The position numbers and the translations under genes were made by a program. 64,000 nucleotides of DNA, from positions 682,001-746,000 of the forward strand of contig OZ246981.1 in assembly GCA_965232455.1 (NCBI GenBank), written 5' to 3'. This stretch comes from JBFGFX01 sp965232455 (GTDB lineage Bacteria; Pseudomonadota; Gammaproteobacteria; Steroidobacterales; Woeseiaceae). How positions within the stretch are numbered: the stretch's first letter is position 1; each line of letters begins with the position of its first letter. A model generated the notes under the pieces. The model made no database searches and had not been told where the DNA came from. It worked only from the letters and a program-made list of their open reading frames with translations. This document shows, in pieces, positions 17,421-26,454 of this stretch.

Positions 17421-19427
17421 CTATTTCACGCGCATGCCGGGATTTGCGCCGTCGTCCACGGAGAGCAGGAATATGTCCGAACCGCCGGGCCCCGCCGCAA
17501 GTATCATGCCTTCGGAAACCCCAAAACGCATTTTCCGCGGCGCCAGGTTGGCGACCGCGACGACACGCCGGCCAAGCAACTCGTCGGTGTCGTAGGCGGC
17601 CTTGATGCCCGCGAACACCGTCCGCTTCTCGTCGCCCAGATCGATCGTCAGACGGAGGAGTTTGTCGGCGCCCTCAACCGGTTCCGCCGCCTCGATCACG
17701 GCGACCCGCAAATCCACTTTCATGAAGTCATCGATTGAAATCCTATCGCTTTTGTCGGTTTTTGCGGCCCCGTCGTCGGGCTGTTTCGACTCTTCCACCA
17801 TCTTTTTGACCTCGTTCGCCTCGACCCGAGTCAGCAGCGGCTCGTAGCGATTGACGTTTGTCCCGAGAAGCGGCGTGAACGCGTCGGACCACGTCCAGCT
17901 TTCCTCCCGGAAGAGCGTTTGTGCGTCAGCGGCGAGCGCGGGCAGGACGGGCGTCAGATACACCATCAGCGCCCGAAACATGTTCAGTCCTTGAGTGCAC
18001 ACTGCCTGCACGGCGTCCTGTTTTTCGGCGTCCTTGATCATCAACCACGGCTTTTTTCGTTCGATGTAACGATTCGCCTTGTCCGCGAGCGTCATGACCT
18101 GCCGCATGGCCTTCGAGTACTCCCGGTTCTCGTAGTGCCCGGCAATCACGTCCGCGGCGGCGGTGAACTCCGCAAACAGCCCCGTGTCGTCCAGTTCGCT
18201 TGACAGCGCGCCCTCGAAGCGCTTGCTGATGAAGCCGGCGCACCGGCTGGCGATGTTTACGAGCTTGCCCACCAGATCAGAGTTGACGCGCGCCACGAAG
18301 TCGTCGAGGTTGAGGTCGATATCCTCCATGCCGGGTCCGAGTTTGGCGGCATAGTAGTAACGAAGACAGCTGGGGTTCAGGTGCTTGAGGTAGGTGCGCG
18401 CGTTGATGAAAGTGCCGCGCGATTTCGACATCTTTTTGCCGTCGATGGTCAGGAAACCGTGCGCAAATACGCTGGTCGGCGTGCGCATTCCGGCGCCTTC
18501 CAACACCGCAGGCCAAAAAAGCGTGTGGAAGTAGACAATGTCCTTGCCAATGAAGTGGTAAACCTCGTTTTCGCTGCCGCTGTCCCAATACTCGTCGAAA
18601 TCAATGGCGCCGTCCCGCCGCGCCAGATGCAGGAAGCTCGCGAGATAACCGACCGGAGCGTCGAGCCAGACGTAAAAGTACTTGTTTTCGGTATCGGGTA
18701 TCCGGAACCCGAAATACGGTGCGTCGCGGGAGATGTCCCAGTCCTGCAGGCCGGCGTCGAACCACTCTTCGAGCTTGCTGGTGATGTTGCGATGCAGCGC
18801 CGCGGATTCGATCCAGGAGCGCAAGCGGTCCTCGAACCGGCTCAGCCTGAAAAAGAAATGTTCGGAGTCGCGCCATACCGGAGTTGTGCCGGACAGCGCC
18901 GATACGGGTTCAATCAGGTCGCGGGGGCTGTAGGTGGCCCCGCAAACCTCGCAGGCGTCGCCGTATTGGTCCGGGCTCTTGCACCGGGGGCAGGTACCGC
19001 GCACGAAACGGTCCGGGAGGAACATGTCCTCCTTCTCGTCGAACGCCTGCTCAATGGTTTTCGTGTACACGTGACCGGCATCGCGCAATGCGAGGTAGAT
19101 GCGGCTGACCAGCTCTTCGTTTTCGCTGGAATGGGTGGTGTGAAAGTTGTCGAATGCCACGCCAAACGCCTGCAGGTCCGCGTGCTGTTCCGCGGCGACT
19201 CGCGTCACGAGCTCTTCCGGGGTGATTCCCTCTTCACGCGCCTTCATCATGATCGGCGTGCCGTGCGTGTCCGCCGCGCACACGTAGGTGCACACGTGTC
19301 CCCGAAGCTTCTGGAATCTCGCCCAGATGTCCGATTGGATGTACTCGACCAGATGCCCCATGTGGATCGAGCCATTGGCGTAGGGCAGCGCGCTGCTGAC
19401 CATGATCTTGCGTACGGGTCCTGTCAT
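17421..19427 (-). CDS. metG: Methionyl-tRNA synthetase
   Basis: Class I aminoacyl-tRNA synthetase, 668 residues. Signature HIGH-type motif is in ANGSIHMGHLVEY, the KMSKS loop in GKKMSKSRGTFI, and a zinc knuckle is present (CPRCKSPDQYGDACEVCG), as in the E. coli-type enzyme. A C-terminal OB-fold tRNA-binding domain (residues ~565-668, ISIDDFMKVDLRVAVIEAAEPV) promotes dimerisation. Cytoplasmic and essential. It lies between the pilT pair and rsxA in the same direction. Confidence 0.97.
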   Translation of the reverse strand: MTGPVRKIMVSSALPYANGSIHMGHLVEYIQSDIWARFQKLRGHVCTYVCAADTHGTPIMMKAREEGITPEELVTRVAAEQHADLQAFGVAFDNFHTTHSSENEELVSRIYLALRDAGHVYTKTIEQAFDEKEDMFLPDRFVRGTCPRCKSPDQYGDACEVCGATYSPRDLIEPVSALSGTTPVWRDSEHFFFRLSRFEDRLRSWIESAALHRNITSKLEEWFDAGLQDWDISRDAPYFGFRIPDTENKYFYVWLDAPVGYLASFLHLARRDGAIDFDEYWDSGSENEVYHFIGKDIVYFHTLFWPAVLEGAGMRTPTSVFAHGFLTIDGKKMSKSRGTFINARTYLKHLNPSCLRYYYAAKLGPGMEDIDLNLDDFVARVNSDLVGKLVNIASRCAGFISKRFEGALSSELDDTGLFAEFTAAADVIAGHYENREYSKAMRQVMTLADKANRYIERKKPWLMIKDAEKQDAVQAVCTQGLNMFRALMVYLTPVLPALAADAQTLFREESWTWSDAFTPLLGTNVNRYEPLLTRVEANEVKKMVEESKQPDDGAAKTDKSDRISIDDFMKVDLRVAVIEAAEPVEGADKLLRLTIDLGDEKRTVFAGIKAAYDTDELLGRRVVAVANLAPRKMRFGVSEGMILAAGPGGSDIFLLSVDDGANPGMRVK

Positions 19428-19600
19428 TCTGATCCGCTTTGTCGTTGTCTCTGTGAGTTATCGGCTGCCAGCCGCAGGGCGACCAAGCCGGTCCGACGGT
19501 AGGCCTGAATTATGCCACGACTGCACTAGCCCGTATCCGTCACCGATTACGCGCAGGTCCAGGCCAGCGCCTGTTACCGGGCGGTTTGTTGGCTGCGGCG

Positions 19601-20704
19601 CTAATCCAGGTTGTAGTAGGGATCGGGCTCGTTGCCCTCGCGCTTGGTCCGGAACTTGCTTTTGTTATTGGCCTGCAGATAGGCCTGATCGCCGGAGACC
19701 TTGCCTTCGTCGACGAGTTTCATCAACGCGTTGTCCATGGTCTGCATACCCACGGAACCGCCGCTTTGCATGGCGGTTTCCAACTGATCGAGTTTCCCCT
19801 GACGGATCAGGTTGGCCACGGCCGAGGTATTGACCAGTATCTCCAGCGCCGCGACCCGGCCGGGTTTGCCGTCCAGAGGCAGCAACTGCTGTGAAATCAC
19901 GCCCCGCAGGGACGTCGACAGCATTGTACGGATATGACTCTGTTTGTCGGCCGGGAACGAATTGACGATCCGGTCCACGGTCTGCGCCGCGCCGTTCGTG
20001 TGCAGCGTTCCCATGACCAGAATACCCATCTCGGCGGCGGTGACGGCGATGCTCATCGTCTCGAGATCGCGCAGCTCGCCGACCAGGATGACGTCGGGGT
20101 CCTCGCGAAGAGCGGAATGTAACGCGGCCGAGAACGAGTTGGTGTGCACGCCCACTTCGCGCTGGCTGACCAGGCAACCCTGGCGCTGATGCACGAACTC
20201 GATCGGATCCTCGATCGTCAGGATGTGGCCCTTGATGCGCTTGTTGATCGCGTCAATCATTGCGGCAAGGGTCGTCGATTTTCCGGACCCCGTCTTGCCG
20301 GTCACGAGTATCATGCCCTGAGACTGTTTGCAGAAGTTGCCCACGACGTCCGGCATGTTCAGTTCCTCGAGCGTCAAAGCCTGCGACGGAATCGCTCGAA
20401 AAACCGCCCCTACGCCGTTCAGGTGCCGCATGACGTTCACCCTGAATCGGGAGACACCGGGGATATCGTAGGCAAAGTCGACGGCGTCGTTGGTCTCGAA
20501 GTCGCGCTGCATTGTCCCGCTCATGATCTCGTAGATGCACTCCTTGACCTCGTCGATCGTAAGACGGCGGGAATCGAGCGTCTTCAAAGAGCCGTGAACG
20601 CGTACTCGCGCCGGATCGCCCGAGATGAAGTGCAGGTCTGAGCTGCTCTTGCTCAAGGCATCTTTCAACCACCGGTCGATCTTGTTGACCGCACCCTCAG
20701 TCAT
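19601..20704 (-). CDS. PilT/PilU-family type IV pilus retraction ATPase (second of pair)
   Basis: Hexameric secretion-type ATPase of 367 residues. Walker A GKTGSGKSTTLAAM, Asp box TIEDPIEFVH, Walker B ILVGELRDLETM and His box MGTLHTNGAAQTVDRIV are intact. The C-terminal part SAVANLIRQGKLDQL and SVGMQTMDNALM matches the PilT/PilU retraction motif. It overlaps the preceding pilT-like gene by 8 bp, the usual pilTU arrangement; which of the two is PilT in function cannot be settled from motifs alone. No pilus structural genes are in the window. Confidence 0.93.
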   Translation of the reverse strand: MTEGAVNKIDRWLKDALSKSSSDLHFISGDPARVRVHGSLKTLDSRRLTIDEVKECIYEIMSGTMQRDFETNDAVDFAYDIPGVSRFRVNVMRHLNGVGAVFRAIPSQALTLEELNMPDVVGNFCKQSQGMILVTGKTGSGKSTTLAAMIDAINKRIKGHILTIEDPIEFVHQRQGCLVSQREVGVHTNSFSAALHSALREDPDVILVGELRDLETMSIAVTAAEMGILVMGTLHTNGAAQTVDRIVNSFPADKQSHIRTMLSTSLRGVISQQLLPLDGKPGRVAALEILVNTSAVANLIRQGKLDQLETAMQSGGSVGMQTMDNALMKLVDEGKVSGDQAYLQANNKSKFRTKREGNEPDPYYNLD

Positions 20705-21791
20705 CGGCGGTTTCCAGTATCGGCAACATCGAGCTGTCGGTCACGAAACGCTGGAATCGGTGTTTTTCGGTCGCGAACCGATAGGCGTCGTCGGGATCGA
20801 TTTCGCGCGCTTCAACGGCCTCCAACAGGGCCAGATCCATGCTCTGCATGCCCAGGTTGCGCCCGGTCTGCAGCTGCGCCGGAATCTGGTGCGTCTGATC
20901 CGACATGATCAGCTTCGAGATAGCGCGTGTGTTGACCAGTATTTCGAGAATCGCCTTGCGCCCTCTACCGTCGGGCGTTTTTACCAATACCTGCGTGATC
21001 ACCGCTTTGAGGCTCTGCGCGAGAAAACTCTTGGTCTGTTCGCGCAGTTCTCCGGGCAGTGCATCGATCATGCGGTCGATGGTCTTGGTGGCGCCGGTCG
21101 TGTGCAAGGTGCCCAGCACGAGGTGCCCCGTCTCGGCGGCGGTCATCGCCATCGAGATGGTTTCGGCGTCTCGCAACTCGCCGACCAGAACCACGTCCGG
21201 ATCCTCGCGCATTGCCGAGCGGACTCCGTCGGCGAAACTGGTCAGATGAGTGCCGAGTTCGCGCTGGATGATCTGCGAGTTCTTGCTCGGATGGACGAAT
21301 TCGATCGGGTCCTCCAGGCTGATGATGTTGAGGCTGCGGGTTTGATTCAGATAGTCGATCATGGCCGCAAGTGTCGTGGACTTGCCGGTGCCGGTCGAGC
21401 CGGTGACCAGTACCATGCCCTGGTGGTAGTCGCAGAAATCGCGCACCACTTTCGGGAGATTCAGTTTTTCGAGAGTGGGGACCTCGTTTGGGATGTGCCG
21501 GAAGACCGCCCCGACGCCGGTGTCCTTACGAAACAGATTGACCCGGAAACGGCCGCCTTCCTCGCCGACGTAGGAGAAGTCCAGATCGTTTCCCGAGTGG
21601 AATTGGTCCTTCTGCGAATCGCTCAGGATCTCCATCACGTAGCTTTCCAGCTCCGTATCGGACAAATCCCGGAACTTGATCGGCGTGAGATCGCCGTGCA
21701 TCCGCAGCATCGGCGGCACGCCGACGGACAAATGGACGTCGGAACACCCCTGCGCGAGGCCTAGTTTGAGAAACGCGTCGATGCGTGGCAT
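20697..21791 (-). CDS. PilT-family type IV pilus retraction ATPase (first of pair)
   Basis: 364-residue twitching-motility ATPase: N-terminal PAS-like part (CSDVHLSVGVPPMLRMHGDL), Walker A GSTGTGKSTTLAAM, Asp box SLEDPIEFVH, Walker B VLVGELRDAETIS, His box LGTLHTTGATKTIDRM and retraction-motif region AISKLIMSDQTHQI with LGMQSMDLALL. The C-terminal EIDPDDAYRFATEK is typical of one PilT subgroup. It follows the HEAT-kinase gene by 91 bp and overlaps the second ATPase gene, so the three may form a unit. Probably disassembles pilus subunits at the inner membrane. Confidence 0.93.
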   Translation of the reverse strand: MPRIDAFLKLGLAQGCSDVHLSVGVPPMLRMHGDLTPIKFRDLSDTELESYVMEILSDSQKDQFHSGNDLDFSYVGEEGGRFRVNLFRKDTGVGAVFRHIPNEVPTLEKLNLPKVVRDFCDYHQGMVLVTGSTGTGKSTTLAAMIDYLNQTRSLNIISLEDPIEFVHPSKNSQIIQRELGTHLTSFADGVRSAMREDPDVVLVGELRDAETISMAMTAAETGHLVLGTLHTTGATKTIDRMIDALPGELREQTKSFLAQSLKAVITQVLVKTPDGRGRKAILEILVNTRAISKLIMSDQTHQIPAQLQTGRNLGMQSMDLALLEAVEAREIDPDDAYRFATEKHRFQRFVTDSSMLPILETADD

Positions 21792-21882
21792 GTAGGAAAC
21801 CGGTCCAGATTACGTTAAACACCTTGACTGGCCGTATCCTAGGCGCAATAGCACCCCCGTTCCAGTGCGCTACCGCACATTT

Positions 21883-24327
21883 TTACAACTGGACGGCGTT
21901 GAGGGCGTCGATTAGCTCGTTCATTGTCGCGTAGCGCAGCGACTTGTCGACCGACATGGCCTTGGCGATGACCTCGGCGTAGCTGTCGGGGATGTTCGGG
22001 TTCACTTCCTGGCACTGTTTGGCTTTGCCCTGAACGTGCTGGTACATCACGGACATGTGGTCGCCGCGGCTGTAGGGAGGAATCCCCGTTACCATTTCGT
22101 ACATGATGACGCCGACGCTGTAGATGTCGGCTTTTTCGTCGACTTTCTTGCCGAGGATCTGTTCCGGCGCCATGTATTTCGGCGAGCCGATCACATACCC
22201 GGTTTTGGTCAATTGAGTGTCGCCGCTGCTGGCGGCGGCGGCAACGCCGAAGTCCACGATCTTCAGCAAGCCGTTTTCGTTCACCAGAATATTGGCCGGC
22301 TTGAGGTCGCGATGGATGACGCCGGCCTGGTGCGCGACCGCCATGCCGGTTGCCATGTCGATGGAGAACTTCAACGCCTTCTGGAATTCCATCGGCTTGC
22401 TGTCCGGGATTTCGCCGCTCAGCGTGTGCGACGGGAAGTACTCCATGGAGATCGCGTAGCTGCCCTGTAAATGGAGGAAGTCGTAGATGCGTATGACGTT
22501 CTTGTGGGTGATTTTGCGCGAGTACCGCAGCTCGTGCACAAACCGCTTCATCATTTCCTCGTCCGAAGAAACGTTTGGATTCAAGAACTTGAGGATCAGC
22601 CGCTCATCGACGACCTGATCTTGCATTAACAGTACGGTGCCGAACGCACCCTTGCCGATCTTCTCGATGTATTTATAGCGACCGTCAACGACGTCGCCGG
22701 GCTCCAGCGTGGAAATGTCGAGGATCGCCGGCGCCGCAGGGGTTGCCGACTGCGATTCCGTAATCGTTTCGGTCTGCGCGGTCCGGTCTTCTTCTCTTGC
22801 CGTCGCGATGATGCTTTCGATGTCCTGGTCTTCCAGCAGCAGCGTTCGCGTGTGTTCCGAGAGTTTTTCCGCCCGAATGTTCTCTTCGACCACCGTCGTC
22901 GAGAACTTCGCGTCGATTTCCTTGATCGCCTTGTCGGCGAGGTTGATGATGGTCGGATCGTCGGTTTTCTTGATTTTCAAGAGCAGGCTGCGGATGCTGC
23001 TCGCATGTGCCTCGTCCGCCAGGTGCGCGATCGCCTTGATCGCTTCGAGCTGCACGCCGCGATCCGTCGTGCCCAGCATCGGCACCAGCTTTTCCAAGAC
23101 GGTCTCGTCGCCCAGTTTGGCCAGGGCGCGGACGACGACCGTATCGGTTTTGTTGTTTTTTCCCAGCATGTCGACGAGTTTCGGCACCGCCTTTTTGCTG
23201 CCGATTTCCGCCAGCGCGTCGACCGCGCGTTCGCGGACCCACCAGTCCGCATCGTCCGTCGCTTTCAAGAGCTGATCCACGGCCGCTTCGTCTCCCGTAC
23301 GTACGAGGATTTCGATGGCGGTACGACGTATGTCTTCGTCCTTGTCGTTGATCAAGGCCAACACCGAATTGACCACCCGGGGACCGCCGATCTCCGAGAG
23401 TGCGTCACCGGCCCGGCTGCGCACCCACCAGTCGTCGTCTTTGATGGCGTTGAGCAGGTCCTTTACCGAGTCGATGTCGCCGATCTCGTTCAGCACCTCG
23501 ACCGCGGACCGCCGCGTGTACTCCGATTCGTCCTTCAGCGCCGTCACCAGAAATTTGACGGTGTCCGGGTGGTTGATCTTGACGATGACGTCGACGGCCT
23601 TGCTTTGCACGTCGAGGTCCGGATCGTGCAGCAGTCTCGCCACTCGCTTGATGTTGATCGGCCCGTCTCTGTTGGCCAGGGCCTTGAGCGCGGTGCCACG
23701 AACCATCTTGTTGCTGTCTCCGAGCTGCATCTCGAGCGCGTTGTTGATCTCGTGACCCTTGAATTTTGTCAGCAGCTGGATCAGGTGCATCTTCACGACC
23801 GGATCTTTGCCACCCATCCGGTTGATCAGATCCGGCACCATGTCGTTCGTGGCGACTTCTTCAATGATTTTGAACAGCGCCGCCTTTTCTTTCGGCTCTA
23901 CCTCGTAGGCGCGCTGTAACAATTCGTGCAGGCTGAGCCCCTGTTTGTGGACCTTCAGTACCTCGATCAGCGCAGCCTTGGATACCTCCGGATCGTCGAA
24001 AAACTCCAGGAGCGAATTGGCGTTGTAGTTATGGCTGCTCGACAGCGCCCAGGCGGTGCCGGAGACAACGCGCTCGCCGCCGTCCGCCAGGCCTTCCTTG
24101 TAGAGCGGGAGCGTCTTGTCGCTGACCTTGCTCGCGAGGATGTCGACGAACGCCATGGTGTGTGCTTTGTCGCTCATCGCCAGTGCGTCGATGATGCGCG
24201 GGATCATCTTCGGGCCCAGCTTTTTCAGCCGCTCAACCGTCTTCTGCGCCGACGGCGAGTTGATGTCGCTCTCGGCGATAAGCTGGCTGATCAGCTGATC
24301 TGCGCGAAACCCGCTTAGAATGGTCAC
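21883..24327 (-). CDS. HEAT-repeat protein with C-terminal Ser/Thr protein kinase domain
   Basis: 814 residues in two blocks. Residues ~35-475 are consecutive HEAT/PBS-lyase-like repeats of ~31 residues; two carry the same core, DDWWVRSRAGDALSEIG and DADWWVRERAVDALAEIG. After a linker, residues ~545-814 form a Hanks-type kinase with GKGAFGTV (P-loop), LKF lysine, HRDLKPAN catalytic loop, DFG and APEQ; all catalytic residues are present. No membrane helix is seen, so it is cytosolic. HEAT repeats usually bind partners, here perhaps the adjacent PilT ATPases (inference from position). The substrate is unknown. Confidence 0.92.
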   Translation of the reverse strand: MTILSGFRADQLISQLIAESDINSPSAQKTVERLKKLGPKMIPRIIDALAMSDKAHTMAFVDILASKVSDKTLPLYKEGLADGGERVVSGTAWALSSSHNYNANSLLEFFDDPEVSKAALIEVLKVHKQGLSLHELLQRAYEVEPKEKAALFKIIEEVATNDMVPDLINRMGGKDPVVKMHLIQLLTKFKGHEINNALEMQLGDSNKMVRGTALKALANRDGPINIKRVARLLHDPDLDVQSKAVDVIVKINHPDTVKFLVTALKDESEYTRRSAVEVLNEIGDIDSVKDLLNAIKDDDWWVRSRAGDALSEIGGPRVVNSVLALINDKDEDIRRTAIEILVRTGDEAAVDQLLKATDDADWWVRERAVDALAEIGSKKAVPKLVDMLGKNNKTDTVVVRALAKLGDETVLEKLVPMLGTTDRGVQLEAIKAIAHLADEAHASSIRSLLLKIKKTDDPTIINLADKAIKEIDAKFSTTVVEENIRAEKLSEHTRTLLLEDQDIESIIATAREEDRTAQTETITESQSATPAAPAILDISTLEPGDVVDGRYKYIEKIGKGAFGTVLLMQDQVVDERLILKFLNPNVSSDEEMMKRFVHELRYSRKITHKNVIRIYDFLHLQGSYAISMEYFPSHTLSGEIPDSKPMEFQKALKFSIDMATGMAVAHQAGVIHRDLKPANILVNENGLLKIVDFGVAAAASSGDTQLTKTGYVIGSPKYMAPEQILGKKVDEKADIYSVGVIMYEMVTGIPPYSRGDHMSVMYQHVQGKAKQCQEVNPNIPDSYAEVIAKAMSVDKSLRYATMNELIDALNAVQL

Positions 24328-24711
24328 GGTTCCGGTCTCGCGCGGACAGCAACGTTACCACTGCATAGGCGAATGCCAGCGCCCTGGATCGAGGGCGTCT
24401 TATCACTCGCTGTGTTTGGCGGTATTTCTTTTGAAGCCGTCAATTCTTGTGCTGCTTTGGCCGATGTCGGAATGCACCACGTTGATGGCGACTCATCCGC
24501 ATTAGTTTCCCTACTGACTCAAGGACTGGATTATGCCACATTGGTTCGCGCACAAAGTGTGACGGCCGTCGATCCTGACGGTCGCAAGCCATTAAATTGG
24601 GGGCATTAATTGTCTGCGGCCTTCGCTACAATGTGCGCCGCAGGCGCCCCGTGGCGGCCCACGGGCAATTTAACCTAATGTACCATCAGACCCCAGCTGG
24701 AAGTGTGAACC
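24328..24711 (+). other. Divergent intergenic region between HEAT-kinase gene and apbC
   Basis: 384 bp without a gene I can defend. A 78-codon open frame (24373-24609) has no recognisable features. There is a hairpin CGCCCT/AGGGCG (24380-24397) in what would be the kinase leader. A TACAAT near 24628-24633 could be a -10 for apbC, but no good -35 is present. The stretch is slightly AT-richer than its flanks, consistent with promoters in both directions. Confidence 0.5.
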
Positions 24712-25803
24712 GTGTCCGCAGAATCCGCCCTGAAGAACGCCCTCGAAGAGGCCATTTTGCCCGGTATCGGGCAGCCGCTGGGGAAAATCGGCAGGATTCG
24801 CCGGGCCGACGTCGATAACGGCGTCGCGGGCGTCGACATCGACCTCGGATTCCCCGCCAAAACGCGCATGGCGGAGTTGGAGCGGTTTTTTTCCGATCTG
24901 ATCGCGTCGGTGAGCGGCGTGGAGCGCGTCGATCTCCGCGTTGAGCAAGGGATCAGCGCGCACGGCGTACAGCCGACGCTCAAACCGCTGGCCGGGGTAC
25001 GCAACATCATCGCGGTGGCGTCGGGCAAGGGCGGGGTCGGAAAATCGACCACCGCCGTGAACCTGGCCCTGGCGCTGGCCGCCGACGGCGCGCGCGCGGG
25101 CATTCTGGACGCCGACATTTACGGCCCGTCTCAGCCTCTGATGCTTGGGCTGGTCGGTGAAAGGCCGCTCAGCGAGGACGGCCAGTCGATGCATCCGCTC
25201 AGGGCCCACGGGCTGCAGGTGATGTCGATCGGCTTCCTGATCGACGCCGATCAGCCCATGGCGTGGCGGGGCCCGATGGTCACCTCGGCGCTGAATCAGC
25301 TGCTGAGACAGACGCGCTGGGACGATCTCGATTATTTGATCGTGGACATGCCTCCGGGAACGGGCGACATCCAGCTCACGCTTTCCCAACAGGTTCCGGT
25401 CAGCGGCGCGGTAATCGTGACGACGCCGCAGGACATTGCCCTGCTGGATGCCAGGAAGGGCCTGCAGATGTTCCGCAAGGTATCGGTGCCGGTACTGGGA
25501 ATCGTCGAGAACATGAGCACCTATATCTGCAGCAAGTGCGGACACGAAGAGGCCATTTTCGGCGCCGGCGGCGGCAAGGCCATGGCCGCGGACTATGACG
25601 TCGAATTGCTGGGTCAGCTGCCGCTGGACAGATCGATACGGGAACAGACCGATAGCGGAGAGCCGACCGTCGTTGCCGAGCCCGGCGGCGCACACGCGGC
25701 GAGTTATCACCTGACCGCACAACGTATGGCGGCCCGGCTCGCGATGCGCGGCAAGGATTACAGCCAACGTTTTCCAAACATCGTGGTCGAGGATAACCAA
25801 TGA
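24712..25803 (+). CDS. apbC: Mrp/ApbC iron-sulfur cluster carrier ATPase
   Basis: P-loop ATPase that carries and delivers 4Fe-4S clusters to apoproteins. 363 residues: N-terminal MIP18-like (DUF59) domain to ~95, deviant Walker A SGKGGVGKSTTAVNLA, switch DADIYGPSQPLML, and the cluster-binding CSKCG motif near residue 280. Start is GTG 24712, with GGAAG ten bases upstream. The stop overlaps the dcd ATG (ATGA), so both are co-translated. In E. coli apbC lies beside metG; here it is divergent from the kinase gene. Confidence 0.95.
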   Translation: MSAESALKNALEEAILPGIGQPLGKIGRIRRADVDNGVAGVDIDLGFPAKTRMAELERFFSDLIASVSGVERVDLRVEQGISAHGVQPTLKPLAGVRNIIAVASGKGGVGKSTTAVNLALALAADGARAGILDADIYGPSQPLMLGLVGERPLSEDGQSMHPLRAHGLQVMSIGFLIDADQPMAWRGPMVTSALNQLLRQTRWDDLDYLIVDMPPGTGDIQLTLSQQVPVSGAVIVTTPQDIALLDARKGLQMFRKVSVPVLGIVENMSTYICSKCGHEEAIFGAGGGKAMAADYDVELLGQLPLDRSIREQTDSGEPTVVAEPGGAHAASYHLTAQRMAARLAMRGKDYSQRFPNIVVEDNQ

Positions 25804-26366
25804 GCATAAAGCCGGACCGCTGGATTCGCGAGATGGCGGCGACGCAGGGCATGATCGAGCCGTTTGAGCCGGGGCAGGTTCGCGAAGCCAACGGCAACAC
25901 GATTGTGTCGTACGGAACGTCGAGCTACGGCTACGATGTCCGCTGTTCAAACGAGTTCAAGGTGTTCACGAACATAGAATCGGCCATTGTCGACCCGAAG
26001 CGTTTTGACGAGACCAGTTTTGTCGATCGCGAGACCGACGTTTGCATCATCCCGCCGAATTCTTTTGTGCTGGCCAGAACGGTGGAGTATTTCCGCATCC
26101 CGCGCAACGTATTGACGATTTGTCTCGGTAAATCCACCTACGCGCGTTGCGGCATAATTGTCAACGTCACGCCACTCGAACCGGAGTGGGAAGGGCACGT
26201 CACCCTGGAGTTCTCGAATACGACGCCGCTGCCGGCAAAAATCTACGCCAACGAAGGCGTTGCGCAGATGCTTTTCCTGGAATCGGACGAAGTTTGTGAG
26301 ACTTCGTATAAAGACCGCCGCGGCAAGTACCAGGGGCAAACCGGCGTCACGCTGCCGCAAACCTGA
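25800..26366 (+). CDS. dcd: dCTP deaminase
   Basis: Deaminates dCTP to dUTP, feeding dTTP synthesis. 188 residues, trimeric dUTPase-like fold. Seen: SYGYDVRC, TVEYFRIPRNVLTICLGKST with the catalytic region YARCGIIVNVTPLEPEWEGHVTLEFSN, and the C-terminal GKYQGQTGVTLP that closes over the nucleotide. Bifunctional deaminase/dUTPase is not suggested by the sequence. Overlaps apbC by 4 bp. An apbC-dcd pair is common in gammaproteobacteria. Confidence 0.96.
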   Translation: MSIKPDRWIREMAATQGMIEPFEPGQVREANGNTIVSYGTSSYGYDVRCSNEFKVFTNIESAIVDPKRFDETSFVDRETDVCIIPPNSFVLARTVEYFRIPRNVLTICLGKSTYARCGIIVNVTPLEPEWEGHVTLEFSNTTPLPAKIYANEGVAQMLFLESDEVCETSYKDRRGKYQGQTGVTLPQT

Positions 26367-26400
26367 AACACGGAACTTGAGCCACACCGCGGTAAGCCGA

Positions 26401-26430
26401 ATTGGGAGCCGGTCCCGGCGGGCTCCTACA
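26401..26430 (-). repeat. REP-like hairpin between convergent dcd and purN
   Basis: Read on the minus strand this begins TGTAGGAGCCCGCC and ends in GGCTCCC, forming a GGAGCC/GGCTCC stem (26405-26410 with 26421-26426) with CCGG pairs inside. The TGTAGGAGC head resembles the REP family frequent in gammaproteobacterial intergenic spacers. Its position between convergent genes suits a terminator or a REP sequence. Only one full copy was noticed. Confidence 0.5.
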
Positions 26431-26454
26431 GCGTTGTTCGCTGCCGCCGTCTGA

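Noticed and set aside
22852..23919. 355-codon plus-strand open frame opposite the HEAT-kinase gene
   Set aside because: Antisense shadow; composition follows the complement of the HEAT repeats and it has no recognisable domain.
24373..24609. 78-codon ORF in the intergenic region before apbC
   Set aside because: No RBS, no recognisable motifs and no third-position bias; left as intergenic.
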